A DNA stretch of 64,000 nucleotides from Chrysemys picta bellii (lineage: Eukaryota > Chordata > Testudines > Emydidae): contig NC_088809.1 in the NCBI RefSeq assembly GCF_011386835.1, positions 19,993,567-20,057,566 of the forward strand, written 5' to 3'. The translations under genes were made by a program, and so were the position numbers. Position 1 is the stretch's first letter; each line of letters starts with the position of its first letter. Under the pieces are notes generated by a model. That model was not told the DNA's origin. It saw nothing but the letters and a program-made list of their open reading frames with translations, and did no database searches. Below are positions 53,604 to 64,000 of the stretch, in pieces.

Positions 53604-55494
53604 CAGGGCTGTCAAGCGATTAAAAAGCTTAATCGTGATTAATCGTGCGGTTAAACAATAACAGAATACCGTTTATTTAAATATTTTTGGATGTTTTCTG
53701 CATTTTCAAATATATTGATTTCAATTACAACACAGAATACAAAGTATCAGAGGGGTAGCCGTGTTAGTCTGAATCTGTAAAAAGCAACAGAGGGTCCTGT
53801 GGCACCTTTGAGACTAACAGAAGTACTGGGAGCATAAGCTTTCGTGGGTAAGAACCTCACTTCTTCAGATGCAAGAGACTTGCATCTGAAGAAGTGAGGT
53901 TCTTACCCACGAAAGCTTATGCTCCCAGTACTTCTGTTAGTCTCAAAGGTGCCACAGGACCCTCTGTTGCTTTTTACAGAATACAAAGTGTACAGAGCTC
54001 ACTTTATATTTTTGATTACAAATATTTGCACTGTAAAAAACAAAAGAAATAGTATTTTTCAATTCATCTCATACAAGTACTGTAGTGCAATCTCTTTATC
54101 ATGACAGTTGAACTTCCAAATGTCGAATTATGTACAAAAAAACCCTGCATTCAAAAATAAAACAATGTAAAACTTTAGAACCTACAAGTCCATTCAGTCC
54201 TACTTCAGCCAGTCACTCAGACAAACAAGTGTGGTTACAATTTGCAGGAGATAATGCTTCCCACTTCTTGTTTACAATGTCACCTGAAAGTGAGAACAGG
54301 CGTTCTCATGGCACTGTTGTAACCGACATCGCAAGGTATTTATATGACAGACATGCTAAAGATTCATATGTCCCTTCACGCTTCAACCCCATTCCAGAGG
54401 GCATGAGTACATACTGATGATGGGTTCTTCTCGATAACAATCCCAAGCAGTGTGGACCTACACGTTCATTTTTATCATCCAAGTCAGATGCCACCAGCAG
54501 AAGGTTGATTTTCTTTTTTGGTGGTTCTGGTTCTGTAGTTTCCGCATCTGAGTGTTGCTCTTTTAAGACTTCGGAAAGCATGCTCCGCACCTCGTCCCGA
54601 TCAGATTTTGGACGGCACTTCAGATTCTTAAACCTTGGGTTGAGAGCTGTAGCTATTCTTAGAAATCTCACAGTGGTACCTTCTTTGCATTTTGTCAAAA
54701 TCTGCTGTGAAAGTGTTCTTAAAATGACCATGGGCTGGGTCGTCATCCAAGACGGCTATAACATGAATATGTCAGAATGCGGGTAAAACAGAGCAGGGGA
54801 CATACAAGTCTCCCCCAAGCAGTTCAATCACAAACTTAATTAATGCATTATTTTTGTAACGAGCATCATCAGCATGGAAGCATGTCCTCTGGAACAGTGG
54901 CTGAAGCATGAAGGGGCATACAAATGTTTAGCAGATCTGGCATGTAAATATCTTGCAGGGCCAGCTACAAAAATGCCATGCGAATGCCTGGTCTCACTTT
55001 CAGGTGACATTGTAAATAAGAAGCAGTCAGCGGTATCTCCTGTAAATGTAAACAAACTTGTTTGTCTTAGCGATTGGCTGAACAAGAAGTAGGACTGAGT
55101 GGACTTGTGGGCTCTAAAGTTTTACATTTGTTTTGGTTTTGAGTGCAGTTATGTAACAAAAAAAATCTTCATTTGAAAGTTGCGCTTTCACGATAAAGAG
55201 ATTACACTACAGTACTTGTATGAGGTGAATTGAAAAATACTGTTTCTTTTGTTTATCATTTTTACAATGCAAATATTTGTAATAAAAATAATATAAAGTG
55301 AGCACTGTGCACTTTGTTGTGTTGTAATAGAAATCAATATATTTGAAAATGTAGAAAAACATCCAAAAATATTTAATACATTTCAATTGGTATTCTATTG
55401 TTTAACAGTGCGATTAATCACGATTAATTTTTTAATCAGGATTAACTTTTTTGAGTTAATCGTGTGACTTAACTGCGATTAATCAAAAGCCCTA
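53604..55494. mobile_element. hAT transposon relic with inverted transposase ends and nested foldback
   Basis: About 1.9 kb with ends CAGGGCTGTCAAGCGATTAA and TTAATCAAAAGCCCTA, flanked by exact 8-bp duplications ATTCTTTT (53596-53603 and 55495-55502). Transposase fragments run in both directions. The minus strand (54306-54746) has ALNPRFKNLKCRPKSDRDEV and YKYLAMSVTTVP; the plus strand (54874-55092) has LACKYLAGPAT and SLSGDIVNKKQSA. So the C-terminal end of one hAT (ZBED-like) transposase is present twice, facing outwards. All frames are broken. A foldback is inserted at 53746-53975. Confidence 0.88.
53732..53989. mobile_element. Perfect 102-bp-arm foldback with 14-bp target duplication
   Basis: The insert (53746-53975) starts ATCAGAGGGGTAGCCGTGTT. 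Arms at 53774-53875 and 53879-53980 are perfect 102-bp inverted repeats around the 3-nt spacer AGA; the right arm runs 5 nt into the target duplication. Exact 14-bp copies of ACAGAATACAAAGT flank it (53732-53745 and 53976-53989). The sister hAT copy at 39.9 kb gives the empty site. Confidence 0.93.
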
Positions 55495-56926
55495 ATTCTT
55501 TTTTTCCTTGTCCTGAATCATAATGAAAAGCCAAACTTCCCCATGGAACAAAAATTCCAAAAAAATTCTATTTGGGAGCATCAAATTGTTCCATTTCGCT
55601 GATGTTGAAACACTTCATTTTGGTAATGTCAAAACATTATAATGTAATTAAAAGTATTATAATAAATATATATTGTAATACTAAAAGAATATTTAATGCA
55701 ATATAAATGTCTAAACAAATCAAAATGGTAAATCTGAAATGAAACATTTGCATCTTATCAAAATGCAACATTTTGACTTTCTCGAAATGAGAGCCCATGA
55801 CCATGACGATTTGTTTCAACATATTCCTTATTGAAATTGACGTGGTCCCATGAAATATTTTGATTTTGACAAAGCTGCATTTTCCAATAGAAAACTCTTC
55901 TTTTGGAAATTTTTTGACCACGTCTAGCAACCCTGAGATCCTGTTATTTATTCCAGATCATCTCTGCATGTCCTGCTATGTCTGTTTTAAATTACTCTGG
56001 CAGCCAATACAAGCGTCCAGCTCTAGGCTTGGCTGGGGTAGTTGGATGTATTTTTTATTTGATTCTTTTCCTGGCTGTACTGCAGTAATTTTACACTTAG
56101 AGAAGAGGGGACAAGAAGATAGAATGATCTTTTCTCCCTTTCAAGGACATTTGAACGCATGTGTCTGTTTGCTAAGTATAATTGCACCTATTGGACCATA
56201 ATGTCCCGGATCAACATCAAGGAAATAGCTGACTGAAATTAAAATTGTGTGACAGGCTTGTTAGTGAGAAGGAAATTTTGGAAAACATGTATCTGCCTGT
56301 TCCAGCCTTTTGGAGGTTAATGGCTGAGCAAGTGCTGAGTTGATCCCGGCACTAGGATTGTTTGGAAGGAATCGCACTGAACATTGATTCCGAAAATTGT
56401 CCCAAGTTTCTCTCCACAGACAATAGCTTGCTGTAAATGACTCTTTTTTGGCATTGTTCTCAGTATTGCAAGGTCATGCCTTGCGGGTTCTATTCGATCT
56501 CTTTTACTGTCGTATCTGAGCATCCGCCAACTGTGCATTAAGTAACATGGGTAACCTCTGGCCTGCATAGTTCATTCCTCCCTGGGGAGAGCGGTGTGTG
56601 TGCTGTGGAGCGTCTTGTTTGGATAGGGTTTGGTTTTGCTTTAAATGTTCAAGCAAATGTGTTTGTATCTGAGAAGGCAGGTCAGGGAAATGCACCTGGC
56701 ACTTGGAGTGGAAGCGGGTAAAGTGTGTGAGGGTCCCGTGGGAATTAAGATTTAAAATTTTTATTAAAGCTAATGTTAAAAAAATGATATAGTCCGTAGT
56801 AGGTTGGGAACAGAGTGTCTGTACATCTGGGTGTAGTGCTTAGATTATCCACAAATACAAAGTTAGTTTTTGAAATGTCATATGCTACATAGAGTACATA
56901 ATCAGCAATAACCCACATTTAGGTGA

Positions 56927-58530
56927 ATAAGAACATAAGAATGTCCGTACTGGGTCAGACCAAAGGTCCATCCAGCCCAGTATCCTGTTTGCCGACAGTG
57001 GCCAATGCCAGGTGCCCCAGAGGGAGTGGACCAACAGGCAATGATCAAGTGATCTCTCTCCTGCCATCTATCTCCACCCTCTGACAAACAGAGGCTAGGG
57101 ACACCATTCCTTATCCATCCGGCTAATAGCTGTTAATGGACTTAACCTCCATGAATGTATCTAGTTCTCTTTTAAACCCTGTGTGACAGACCCAGACCAG
57201 TGGGGTACAGGAGTTTGGTAGAGAGCAAATATACTGGTCACTGGATGAGTAGTTTTCTGTTCCCTGAGTGACCAGAGCAGGGGCTGCACTAGAGTAATCA
57301 GGAACCTGCTAGAACCAGTTAAGGCAGGCAGGCTAATTAGGACACCTGGAGACAATTAAGAAGAAGCTTCTAGAATCAATTAAGGTAGGGTAATCAGGGC
57401 ACCTGGGTTTTAAAAGGGGCTCACTTCAGTTTGTGGTAGGAGTGTGAGGAGCTGGGAGCAAGAGGCGCAAGGAGCTAAGAGTGAGAGGGTGTGTTGCTGG
57501 AGGACTGAGGAGCACAAGCGTTATCAGACACCAGGAGGAAGGTCCTGTGGTGAGAATAAGGAAGGTGTTTGGAGGAGGCCATGGGGAAGTAGCCCAGGGA
57601 GTTGTAGCTGTCATGTAGCTATTACAGAAGGCACTATAGACAGCTGCAGTCCACAGGGCCCTGGGCTGGAACCCGGAGTAGAGGGCGGGCCCGGGTTCGC
57701 CCCAAACCTTCCAATTGACCTGGACTGTGGGTTCTTCCAGAGGGGAAGGTCTCTGGGCTGTTCCCCAACCCACATGGTGAATCTCTAAGGCAAGAAAATC
57801 CGCCAATAAGTGCAGGACCCACCAAGATAGAGGAGGATCTTTGTCACACCGGTTATAGTCCTAGCCTTTACCACCTCCTCAGGCAAGGAGTTCCACACAT
57901 TGACTGTGCGCTGTGTGAAGAAGAACTTCCTTTTATTTGTTTTAAACCTGCTGCCCATTAATTTCATTTGGTGGCCCCTAGTTCTTATATTATGGGAACA
58001 AGTAAATAACTTTTCCTTATTCACTTTCTCACACCACTCATGATTTTATTTACCTCTATCATATCACCCCTTAGTCTCCTCTTTTCCAAGCTGAAAAGTC
58101 CTAGCCTCTTTAAACTCTCTTCATATGGGACCCGTTCCAAACCCCTAATCATTTTAGTTGCCCTTCTCTGAATCTTTTCTAATGCCAGTATATCTTTTTT
58201 TAAATGAGGAGACCACATCTGTATGCAGTATTCAAGATGTGGGAGCACCATGGACTTACATAAGGGAAATAAGATATTCTCCGTCTTATTCTCTATCCCT
58301 TTTTAATGATTCCTAACATCCTGTTTGCTTTTTTGACTGCCACTGCACACTGCGTGGATGTCTTCAGAGAACTATCCACAATGACTCCAAGATCCCTTTC
58401 CTGATTAGTTGTAGCTAAATTAGCCCCCATCATATTGTATGTATAGTTGGGGTTATTTTTCCCAATGTGCATTACTTTACATTTATCCACATTCAATTTC
58501 ATTTGCCATTTTGTTCCCCAATCACTTAAA
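56927..58530 (-). repeat. CR1 LINE 3' region, antisense, split by an LTR
   Basis: CR1 reads on the minus strand from about 58530 to 56927, interrupted at 57182-57848. Frames at 58293-58502 and 58021-58251 encode the end of the CR1 ORF2 reverse transcriptase (NVDKCKVMHIGKNNPN, DLGVIVDSSLK; LEYCIQMWSPHLKKDI, IQRRATKMIRGLE, LGLFSLEKRRLRGDMIE). The 3' UTR follows (CCGACAGTGGCCAATGCCAG on the plus strand). The two frames are separate, so the gene is broken. Confidence 0.92.
57182..57848 (+). mobile_element. Solo LTR inserted in CR1
   Basis: A 667-bp LTR beginning TGTGACAGACCCAGACCAGT and ending TTTGTCACA. Flanks CCTG (57178-57181) and CCGG (57849-57852) look like a 4-bp duplication with one change. 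CR1 sequence continues across the junction. A TATA-like TTTTAAAAGGGGCTCACTTC near 57409 and a downstream R-like region suggest plus orientation. There is no internal coding region. By memory this LTR family is common in turtles. Confidence 0.85.
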
Positions 58531-58729
58531 TAGATTTAACAATACAGTTTAGATATTAGAATCCGAATACTCAGGTACATCACCCATGAAAAGTTGTATG
58601 GAGATTTGGTTGTGCAAAGCAAAATATATCAATGAGTGGAGATTATCCCTCAGTAATTTGAGAATTAGGTTGGTTGTCCATTTAGAAAATACAGTCCACA
58701 AGGAAAGTATTTGTTACTTTCCTGACTGC

Positions 58730-59150
58730 CCTCATCCCTCCTGGTATTGCCGATGTCCGGAGATGTGTTCTATGGAGATGTCCCTCAGCCACCTGAAGGC
58801 ATCTGACACCATGAGTTGCTGCATCGGCCGAGCGTAGCGCTGACCAATTCCGCATTCTCTCAGCACTCGCTCGTTACTGGGGTCCCATGTGCCTAAGGCT
58901 CTGACAATCAGTCCGTGTGTCTGGACCTGGTAACCCTTAGCTCTCAAGGTGTCGGCCAGAGGGGCATATTTCTCTACCTTTCGAGCTCGGGCATGGTGGA
59001 AGGCCGGGGTCCTGTTCTCGAAGGTCACTCTGACATCCACCATGATGATCTTCTTCCGGTCCTCGTTGGTGATGACGACGTCCAGTCGCAGTTGGCTGTC
59101 GGTTCTGGGGATGTCTCAGACTGGCCCGTGAGGATGCTCTGTCTCCTGCA
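58730..59150 (-). pseudogene. R2-type non-LTR retrotransposon relic (restriction-like endonuclease domain)
   Basis: A minus-strand frame (58732-59043, open for some codons further upstream) reads RLDVVITNEDRKKIIMVDVR, then VTFENRTP, and later ALGTWDPSNERVLRECG and LMVSDAFRWLRDISIEHI. This matches the C-terminal endonuclease region of R2/R4-like elements, whose usual core is PDLVI...DVTVPFEN. Here the conserved Pro-Asp is Leu-Asp. A TGA lies just upstream in frame, consistent with a decayed CGA. It is a dead fragment. Confidence 0.72.
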
Positions 59151-60604
59151 CAGATGGGTATGACCCTTATAACAGAAAGTTCCTCAGTGCTTGAGGCCTG
59201 GGGTCAACTTTGGACCCCGTTCTGAAGTTTGGTGATTGTTTTTTTTTTTTTTAAAGCAAGATAACTAATGCACTGGTGCCATCTCATTGTGAAATCCAAG
59301 TGGAGATAAGGCACAGGTAGATTTCCCCACAGTGTAGCTATCTGAGATCAACACGGTCCCCCCACCCAGAGATGACCTTGCTGGGCTACATCACAATGGC
59401 CTTATCTGCATTAGGATTATGGCAGCCTATTTATCTCACTGTAAAATAAACATCTTTTCTGGCAGGGAAATGACAGCTCCTGGATCCAGGCCATTGAGTG
59501 CCTTGCAGATAAGAACCAAGACCTCTCATTGTTTCTAGCTCGCTCAGGGAAGGCTGCTTGGAGGAGGGGAAATTAAGGCAGGCTGGGCACATCTCTGGGA
59601 CTGATGGCTACTTAGGCCAGGTTTGGAGGCTCTCTTTTAGGACGGCTTCCAACAAAACCACGGTCCTTAAAACTGGACCTGTGCCCCTACCAGGAATAAC
59701 AATGGGCACAATGTGCAAAGGGGGATGCTCAAAGTGCCTTGATTTTCAAAGTCGCTAAGCAACTGCAGCTCCCATTTAAATCAGCGAGTGTTCCAGATTT
59801 GCATTGACTCTGCAAATCCAGATGCTTTGCCCTAAGTGCCTGTATATGGGTTTGCACCTCTGTAGTGCCTCCCATGGGAGACTCTCGAAGCACCTTGCGA
59901 GGAGGAAAGCACTGTCAGCATTCTGGGTGTATGTCTGTCCATTACGTCAATTGCTTCAGACCGTCTGGTCATAGATTCATCGCTACAGGGCTGGATTTGC
60001 CTCTAAGCTGGGCACGCCTAGCGCCAGACGGGTCAGCACTCCCATTTACCCTGCCCCTCATCTCCCGTCAGCTGCCTTCCAAATAGGCCCGTCAGTAACG
60101 TGCTTTGTGGGGAGAGCGGCTGGGCGCAGCTGTGCCGGGGACATGGGAAAAGTTAATGAGCGATTAGGTAAGTGCCAGTGACATGTCTGCATCTGTTTTA
60201 GCAGCGGAGGTTGGTGGTGGGGTGGGGAACATTCGCCAGAGGCAGCACTTTCCCCCAGGCCGGGCAGGATTGTTACACGCAGCTGGCTTCTCTGCAACAA
60301 AACGTGACTCTTCTTCGCATCTTTCCTACAAACTGTATCTTGGCAGGGCTCCAGCAGATAAGACGGAGCGTTTGTGGGCGGGGAAGCAAACAGGATTTAG
60401 GCAAGGCAGGTTTGCAGAGGAGACCGAGGCAGGCAGGGACATGGAGAGGGAGTGGGCTGCAGAGAAGAAGGTGCGGGGAGGAGAATGCTAAAGAAGAGAG
60501 AGCAGGAAAAGCTGTAGAGAGACCAGGAGATAGACAAGAGCAGGTCCATGCAGTCGAGGGGGGTGATTTGGAACAGGATCCTGGAATGACTTGAGAGCCA
60601 CGGG

Positions 60605-60975
60605 CAGGGGTGAAAGTAACTTAAAGGACTTACTGGTACGCAGGGCTGGGGTCCTGAGCAGGGGATGGGGCCTCAACTGGAAGGGGAGGGCCTTTAAATC
60701 CCCGGGCCCTTTAAATCGAGATTTAAAGGGCCCGGGGCTCCTGCTGCGGTAACGGCGGCTGGGAGCCTTGGGCCCTTTAAATCACCACCAGAGCTGGTGG
60801 CGGCCGGGAGCCCCAGGGCTCTGGTGGCAATTTAAAGGGCCCGGGGCTCTGGCTGCTGCTGCCTGGAGCCCAGGGCCCTTTTAAATTGCCAGCCTGGGGA
60901 AGTTGCCTCCTGCTGGTACGGTCGGCTGTGTACTGGCTCTTGCAGGTACGCCGTGCTGGCTTGCTTTCACCTCTG
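60605..60975. mobile_element. hAT-type MITE with GC-rich palindromes
   Basis: A 371-bp element with ends CAGGGGTGAAAGTAAC and TTGCTTTCACCTCTG, flanked by GCCACGGG (60597-60604) and GCCATGGG (60976-60983); the one mismatch is a CpG-type change. Inside, GGGCCCTTTAAAT and its complement recur, including a perfect 17-bp pair at 60700-60716 and 60721-60737. Confidence 0.85.
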
Positions 60976-61221
60976 GCCATGGGGTTGTCTGGGGAGGGGG
61001 CTGTGTGTCTGTGCTACTCTACACGTCTCCGAAGGAGAGCAGCAGCGTTCTGCCTGATGCCGGAGTCCGGAGAGCAGGGGCAGAGAATGCTTGGTGCACC
61101 GCTGAGAATCCTGACCCTCAGTCCCCTGCTCTAAGCCCTGCTTAATGCACCCTCCCTGTTCTGGCTCGCACAGCCCTGTTCTCTCCCAGGAAATCTGGGC
61201 TGTGCATCCTTGCTCCTGGGA

Positions 61222-61842
61222 TGAGGCAGCAAGACCTGGTGGAACTGGATAAGGTTCAGAGACGGGCAAGAAAGATGATCAAGGCTATGGAATGGCTTCT
61301 GTCGGAGGAGAGACTAAAAAGATGAGGGCTCTTCACCTTAGAAAAGAGACAGCCACAGGGGCGGGGGGGGGGGGAGATGATAGAGGTCTATAAAGCCATG
61401 GATGGTGTGGAAAAAGTATATGGAGAAGTATTATTTACCCCTTCACCCAATGCAAAAACCGGGGGCACCTGATGAAATTAATAGGCCGCAGGTTTAATAC
61501 AAACGAGAAGTACTTCTTCACACAAGGCACAACCAACCTGTGGAACTCATTGCCAGGGGATGTTGTAAAGGCCACAAGAATAACCGTGTTCAAAAAAGAA
61601 CTGGATATGTTCATGGAGGATAGGTCCATCAATAGCCATGGTGATCAGGGACAGAACCCCATGCTCGGGGCAACCCTAAACCTCTGACTGCCAGAAAGCA
61701 GGAGTGGAAGACGGTGGATCACTCCAGAATTGCCCTGTTCTGTACGCTCCCCCTGAAGTGGCGATATGGGCCACTATCAGAGGACACTGGGCTAGGCAGA
61801 CCGTGGTCTGACCCAGTATGGCAACTCTTATGTTCTTATGAT
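61222..61842 (+). repeat. CR1 LINE 3' region
   Basis: AGCAAGACCTGGTGGAACTG (close to the RT end), then TTCTTCACACAAGGCACAAC, GAACTCATTGCCAGGGGATG, and GACCCAGTATGGCAACTCTT at the tail. A run of 12 G is near 61364. A second, independent CR1 subfamily compared with 18098-18848. Confidence 0.87.
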
Positions 61843-63269
61843 GCCCCTTGCACTGTTTTATGTGACTTCTCTCCCTTTGTCTTTCTTGGGCTGGGTCAGT
61901 GTCACCATTCAATGACAGAGCCTTGGCAGCGTTCACAGCAGTGCCTGTCTCTGGTACAGACCCCCAGGGTTAATTTGGGCCTCCTGAAGCTGTACGTGGC
62001 AGCTGTTGATCCTTTCCTGACGCTGGTTTCCAGTGCGTCTATTTCTATCTGATCCCTGGTGATAAAGCTGAAATGACATATGATGTGCGCGTGTGCGTTT
62101 GAAATGTCCAGTCCGGTGACTCCATCCTCGGTCTCAGGCATTTTTGCCTTGCTTAGGTGCTCTGCCCACCTGGTGCCAGGAGACCTGCCTAGCAGCGTCC
62201 CAAACCAGCCTCATAAATGCAGGCTCTGACCCACTACTGACAGTAGCTACCCTCTTGTGGCCCCCATGTGAGATGCTGGATGGAGAATCCAGGTTAAATC
62301 ATTTTGTCTGGCCAGAGTCTTGGCAGCAGGACACACTGCAGGTGGGAAGTGGTCCCTTGCATCCTCAAGAGTCTTGGGACACTTTACAGATCACGGTTAG
62401 CAATCTTTCCATTCTTCACTGAAATGCAGCCACCTCTGGGGTGGAGGGCAGCAGCCATCGTGGTGTGGAGAGAGAGGAAGGATTGGCAGGGAACCCTTAC
62501 ACGTATGAGATCTTCAGTGTACATGGAGACTAGAGAGGCCCTTATCTGACAGACCCATGCGCAGGGAGCTGCAGGGAATCCCAGTGTGTCTGCCTTGCAG
62601 GGTTCTAGGCATTTCATATCTGGAGCTAAGCCCCGAGGTGGATCGGGAATTGGAATGCTGTGGAATCCATGGTGCCTTGAGAGGAAAACCTGGCAGAGAG
62701 GCGCATTCTTCCCTTGCCAAAGGGTGTGTGAACCCCGTTAGCCTGGTGGTGGTGGTATAAATGACGCTGGGAGCTGTCTCTCTCGGTGTCTGGGGACAGC
62801 TGGGCCTGGCTGGCTCCGGAGCGATGCCAGCAGGACGGGGTGTGAATTGTGCAAACGCCATGGAACCTGCTGGGTTCCGTGAGTGCCCCTAGAAACTTGA
62901 TCCTGCCTGGTGCTGGCCACCCCAAGGACTTTGCAATGGTGAAAGCAGAATGAAAGAGGAGGGGGAGCTGTGGGTGGGTCACTGCTACCCCAAGCCAGGG
63001 AGAGGCCACTGCTGTTAGCTGGGCCTCCCCCTGCTCCCACTTACTATAACCCCTGCTTCAGCGGTGGCTCCGAGGATCAAATGCTGCCCTTGGTGATGCA
63101 TATGGAGTCAATGGTCATGAGGGGTGTGAATCTGAGACCAGAGTCTGACCGCTGGGGTCTAATCCATCCACTGAAGCCAAAGGCGTCTCTCCAGGGATGG
63201 ACTTGGCCCAGGGACGTCTAAGGGCACAACTGAGACTAAACCCGCAGGAGAAGAGAAATGCAGCGCAGG

Positions 63270-63360
63270 AGAAATCATCTCTCTAAAGCAGTGGTTGCCA
63301 AACAGGGGTTCGCGAAATGTTACAGGGGGTTCTCAGGAAAACATTCCCTAATGGCGGACA
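63270..63360. repeat. Possible hAT-end fragment
   Basis: AAGCAGTGGTTGCCAAACAG followed by GGGTTCGCGAAATGTTACAG resembles the CAGTGGTTCTCAAAC start of hAT elements; no matching right end is found. Confidence 0.4.
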
Positions 63361-63861
63361 GAGCTGTCCCTAGGGACCCCGGGCAGCCCGGGGCCAGCAG
63401 CCCAGAGCCCCTGGACTTCCAAGAGCTAAGCAGATCAAAGCAAGCATCTCTATCCCACTGAAGAGATCTAAACTTCAACACTCCTTATAAGAAATGGAAA
63501 GGGAGGTGGATATTTTTTGCTGTTTTTAAAATGAAATAGGCAGCTAGTGTTTTTAAAATTATTATGAAGAACAAGTTTAAGCTTTGTTGTAATGTGCGTT
63601 GTTTGCCTGGACTGCTCAAGACCTGACTGCTTGTGTAGGAGGAACTCTTTGAGTTGGCTTCTTAAATACCTTCCTGCTGTTTCACATCTGACACTCCTTG
63701 ATGAAACATAGGAGCCTTGTCTTATAACAGGCTTATTCAGAGTGATACAAGCTACGAAAGTGAGATCTTGGAAGAGTGTTGCCGTTTTCATAATGTAATA
63801 AAAATACTGTAATGATAAATAATAATTAATAATAGTGTCATAAAAACAAATTTTATATTTC

Positions 63862-64000
63862 CAAGATGCATTCTCCATCACTGGCGATTTTCAACCGAGA
63901 TTAGCTGTCTTTCGAAAAGATCTGCTCTAGTTCCAACCGGAATTAGTTTGGGGCAGTTCTCCTGGCCTGTGTTATACGGGAGGTCAGACCCGATGGTCAA
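63862..64000 (+). repeat. CR1 LINE 3' region (cut by window end)
   Basis: TCTCCATCACTGGCGATTTT, then AAAAGATCTGCTCTAGTTCC, GGCCTGTGTTATACGGGAGG and TCAGACCCGATGGTC match the 3' part of a CR1 subfamily. The tail lies beyond the window. Confidence 0.8.

Larger units (their letters stand above)
53233..64000. other. MMP28 intron 3 (5' part, over 10.7 kb)
   Basis: No MMP28 catalytic exon (HExxH, or the preceding KWYKxxLxYR segment) is found to the window end. The stretch is dominated by the hAT relic at 53604-55494, the CR1/LTR complex at 56927-58530, the R2-like relic at 58730-59150, a hAT MITE at 60605-60975 and CR1 copies at 61222-61842 and 63862-64000. Segments 55.5-56.9, 59.2-60.6 and 61.9-63.8 kb hold nothing I can name. 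Confidence 0.8.

Noticed and set aside
54874..55092. Possibly domesticated hAT transposase gene
   Set aside because: The frames are short, broken, and in opposite directions inside a flanked element; a domesticated gene would keep a long frame.

Overview
The window is vertebrate nuclear DNA, most likely from a cryptodiran turtle. The host genes have short exons with GT-AG borders inside long introns. The repeat content is typical of turtles as far as I recall it: CR1 LINE 3' ends, tRNA-derived SINEs with a CR1-like tail, MIR/CORE-SINE-like relics, many hAT-type MITEs with 8-bp target duplications, and LTR families with TGTGAC...GTCACA ends. There are no prokaryotic genes, CRISPR arrays or operons.

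Positions 1-25075 carry TAF15, an RNA-binding protein of the FUS/EWSR1/TAF15 family, on the + strand. I mapped 15 coding exons (exon 2 to the stop codon); exon 1, with the start codon and promoter, lies upstream of the window. The exons join in one open frame giving about 442 residues: a Q/G/S/Y-rich low-complexity N-terminus, an RG-rich linker, an RRM, a RanBP2-type zinc finger, a second RG-rich stretch, and a C-terminus ending NRPY. The human protein is about 590 residues. Nearly all the difference is the mammalian C-terminal DR-GG-YGG repeat array, present here as a single unit.

Positions 25076-37347 are intergenic: CR1, SINE and MIR-like copies, a mariner-like MITE, a hAT MITE and a small perfect foldback insertion. 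A CpG-rich stretch at about 37.1-37.7 kb is the likely promoter of MMP28 (epilysin), also on the + strand. Three MMP28 exons are visible: signal peptide, start of the propeptide, and the exon with the PRCGV cysteine switch and the RRRKR furin site. The catalytic and hemopexin domains lie beyond 64000. TAF15 and MMP28 are neighbours in mammals too, which supports both names, but as I recall they are divergent in human, whereas here they run tandemly.

The MMP28 introns (37.4-64.0 kb) are layered with mobile elements: hAT relics with transposase fragments in both orientations, a perfect 102-bp-arm hairpin inserted in one of them, a 1.1-kb G-rich element with a 36/216-bp internal repeat, an LTR inserted into a CR1 copy, and a relic of an R2-type endonuclease domain. 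I found no previously undescribed multi-gene system. The most notable signals are the collapsed TAF15 repeat, the gene orientation, and the foldback insertions with 14-17-bp target duplications.
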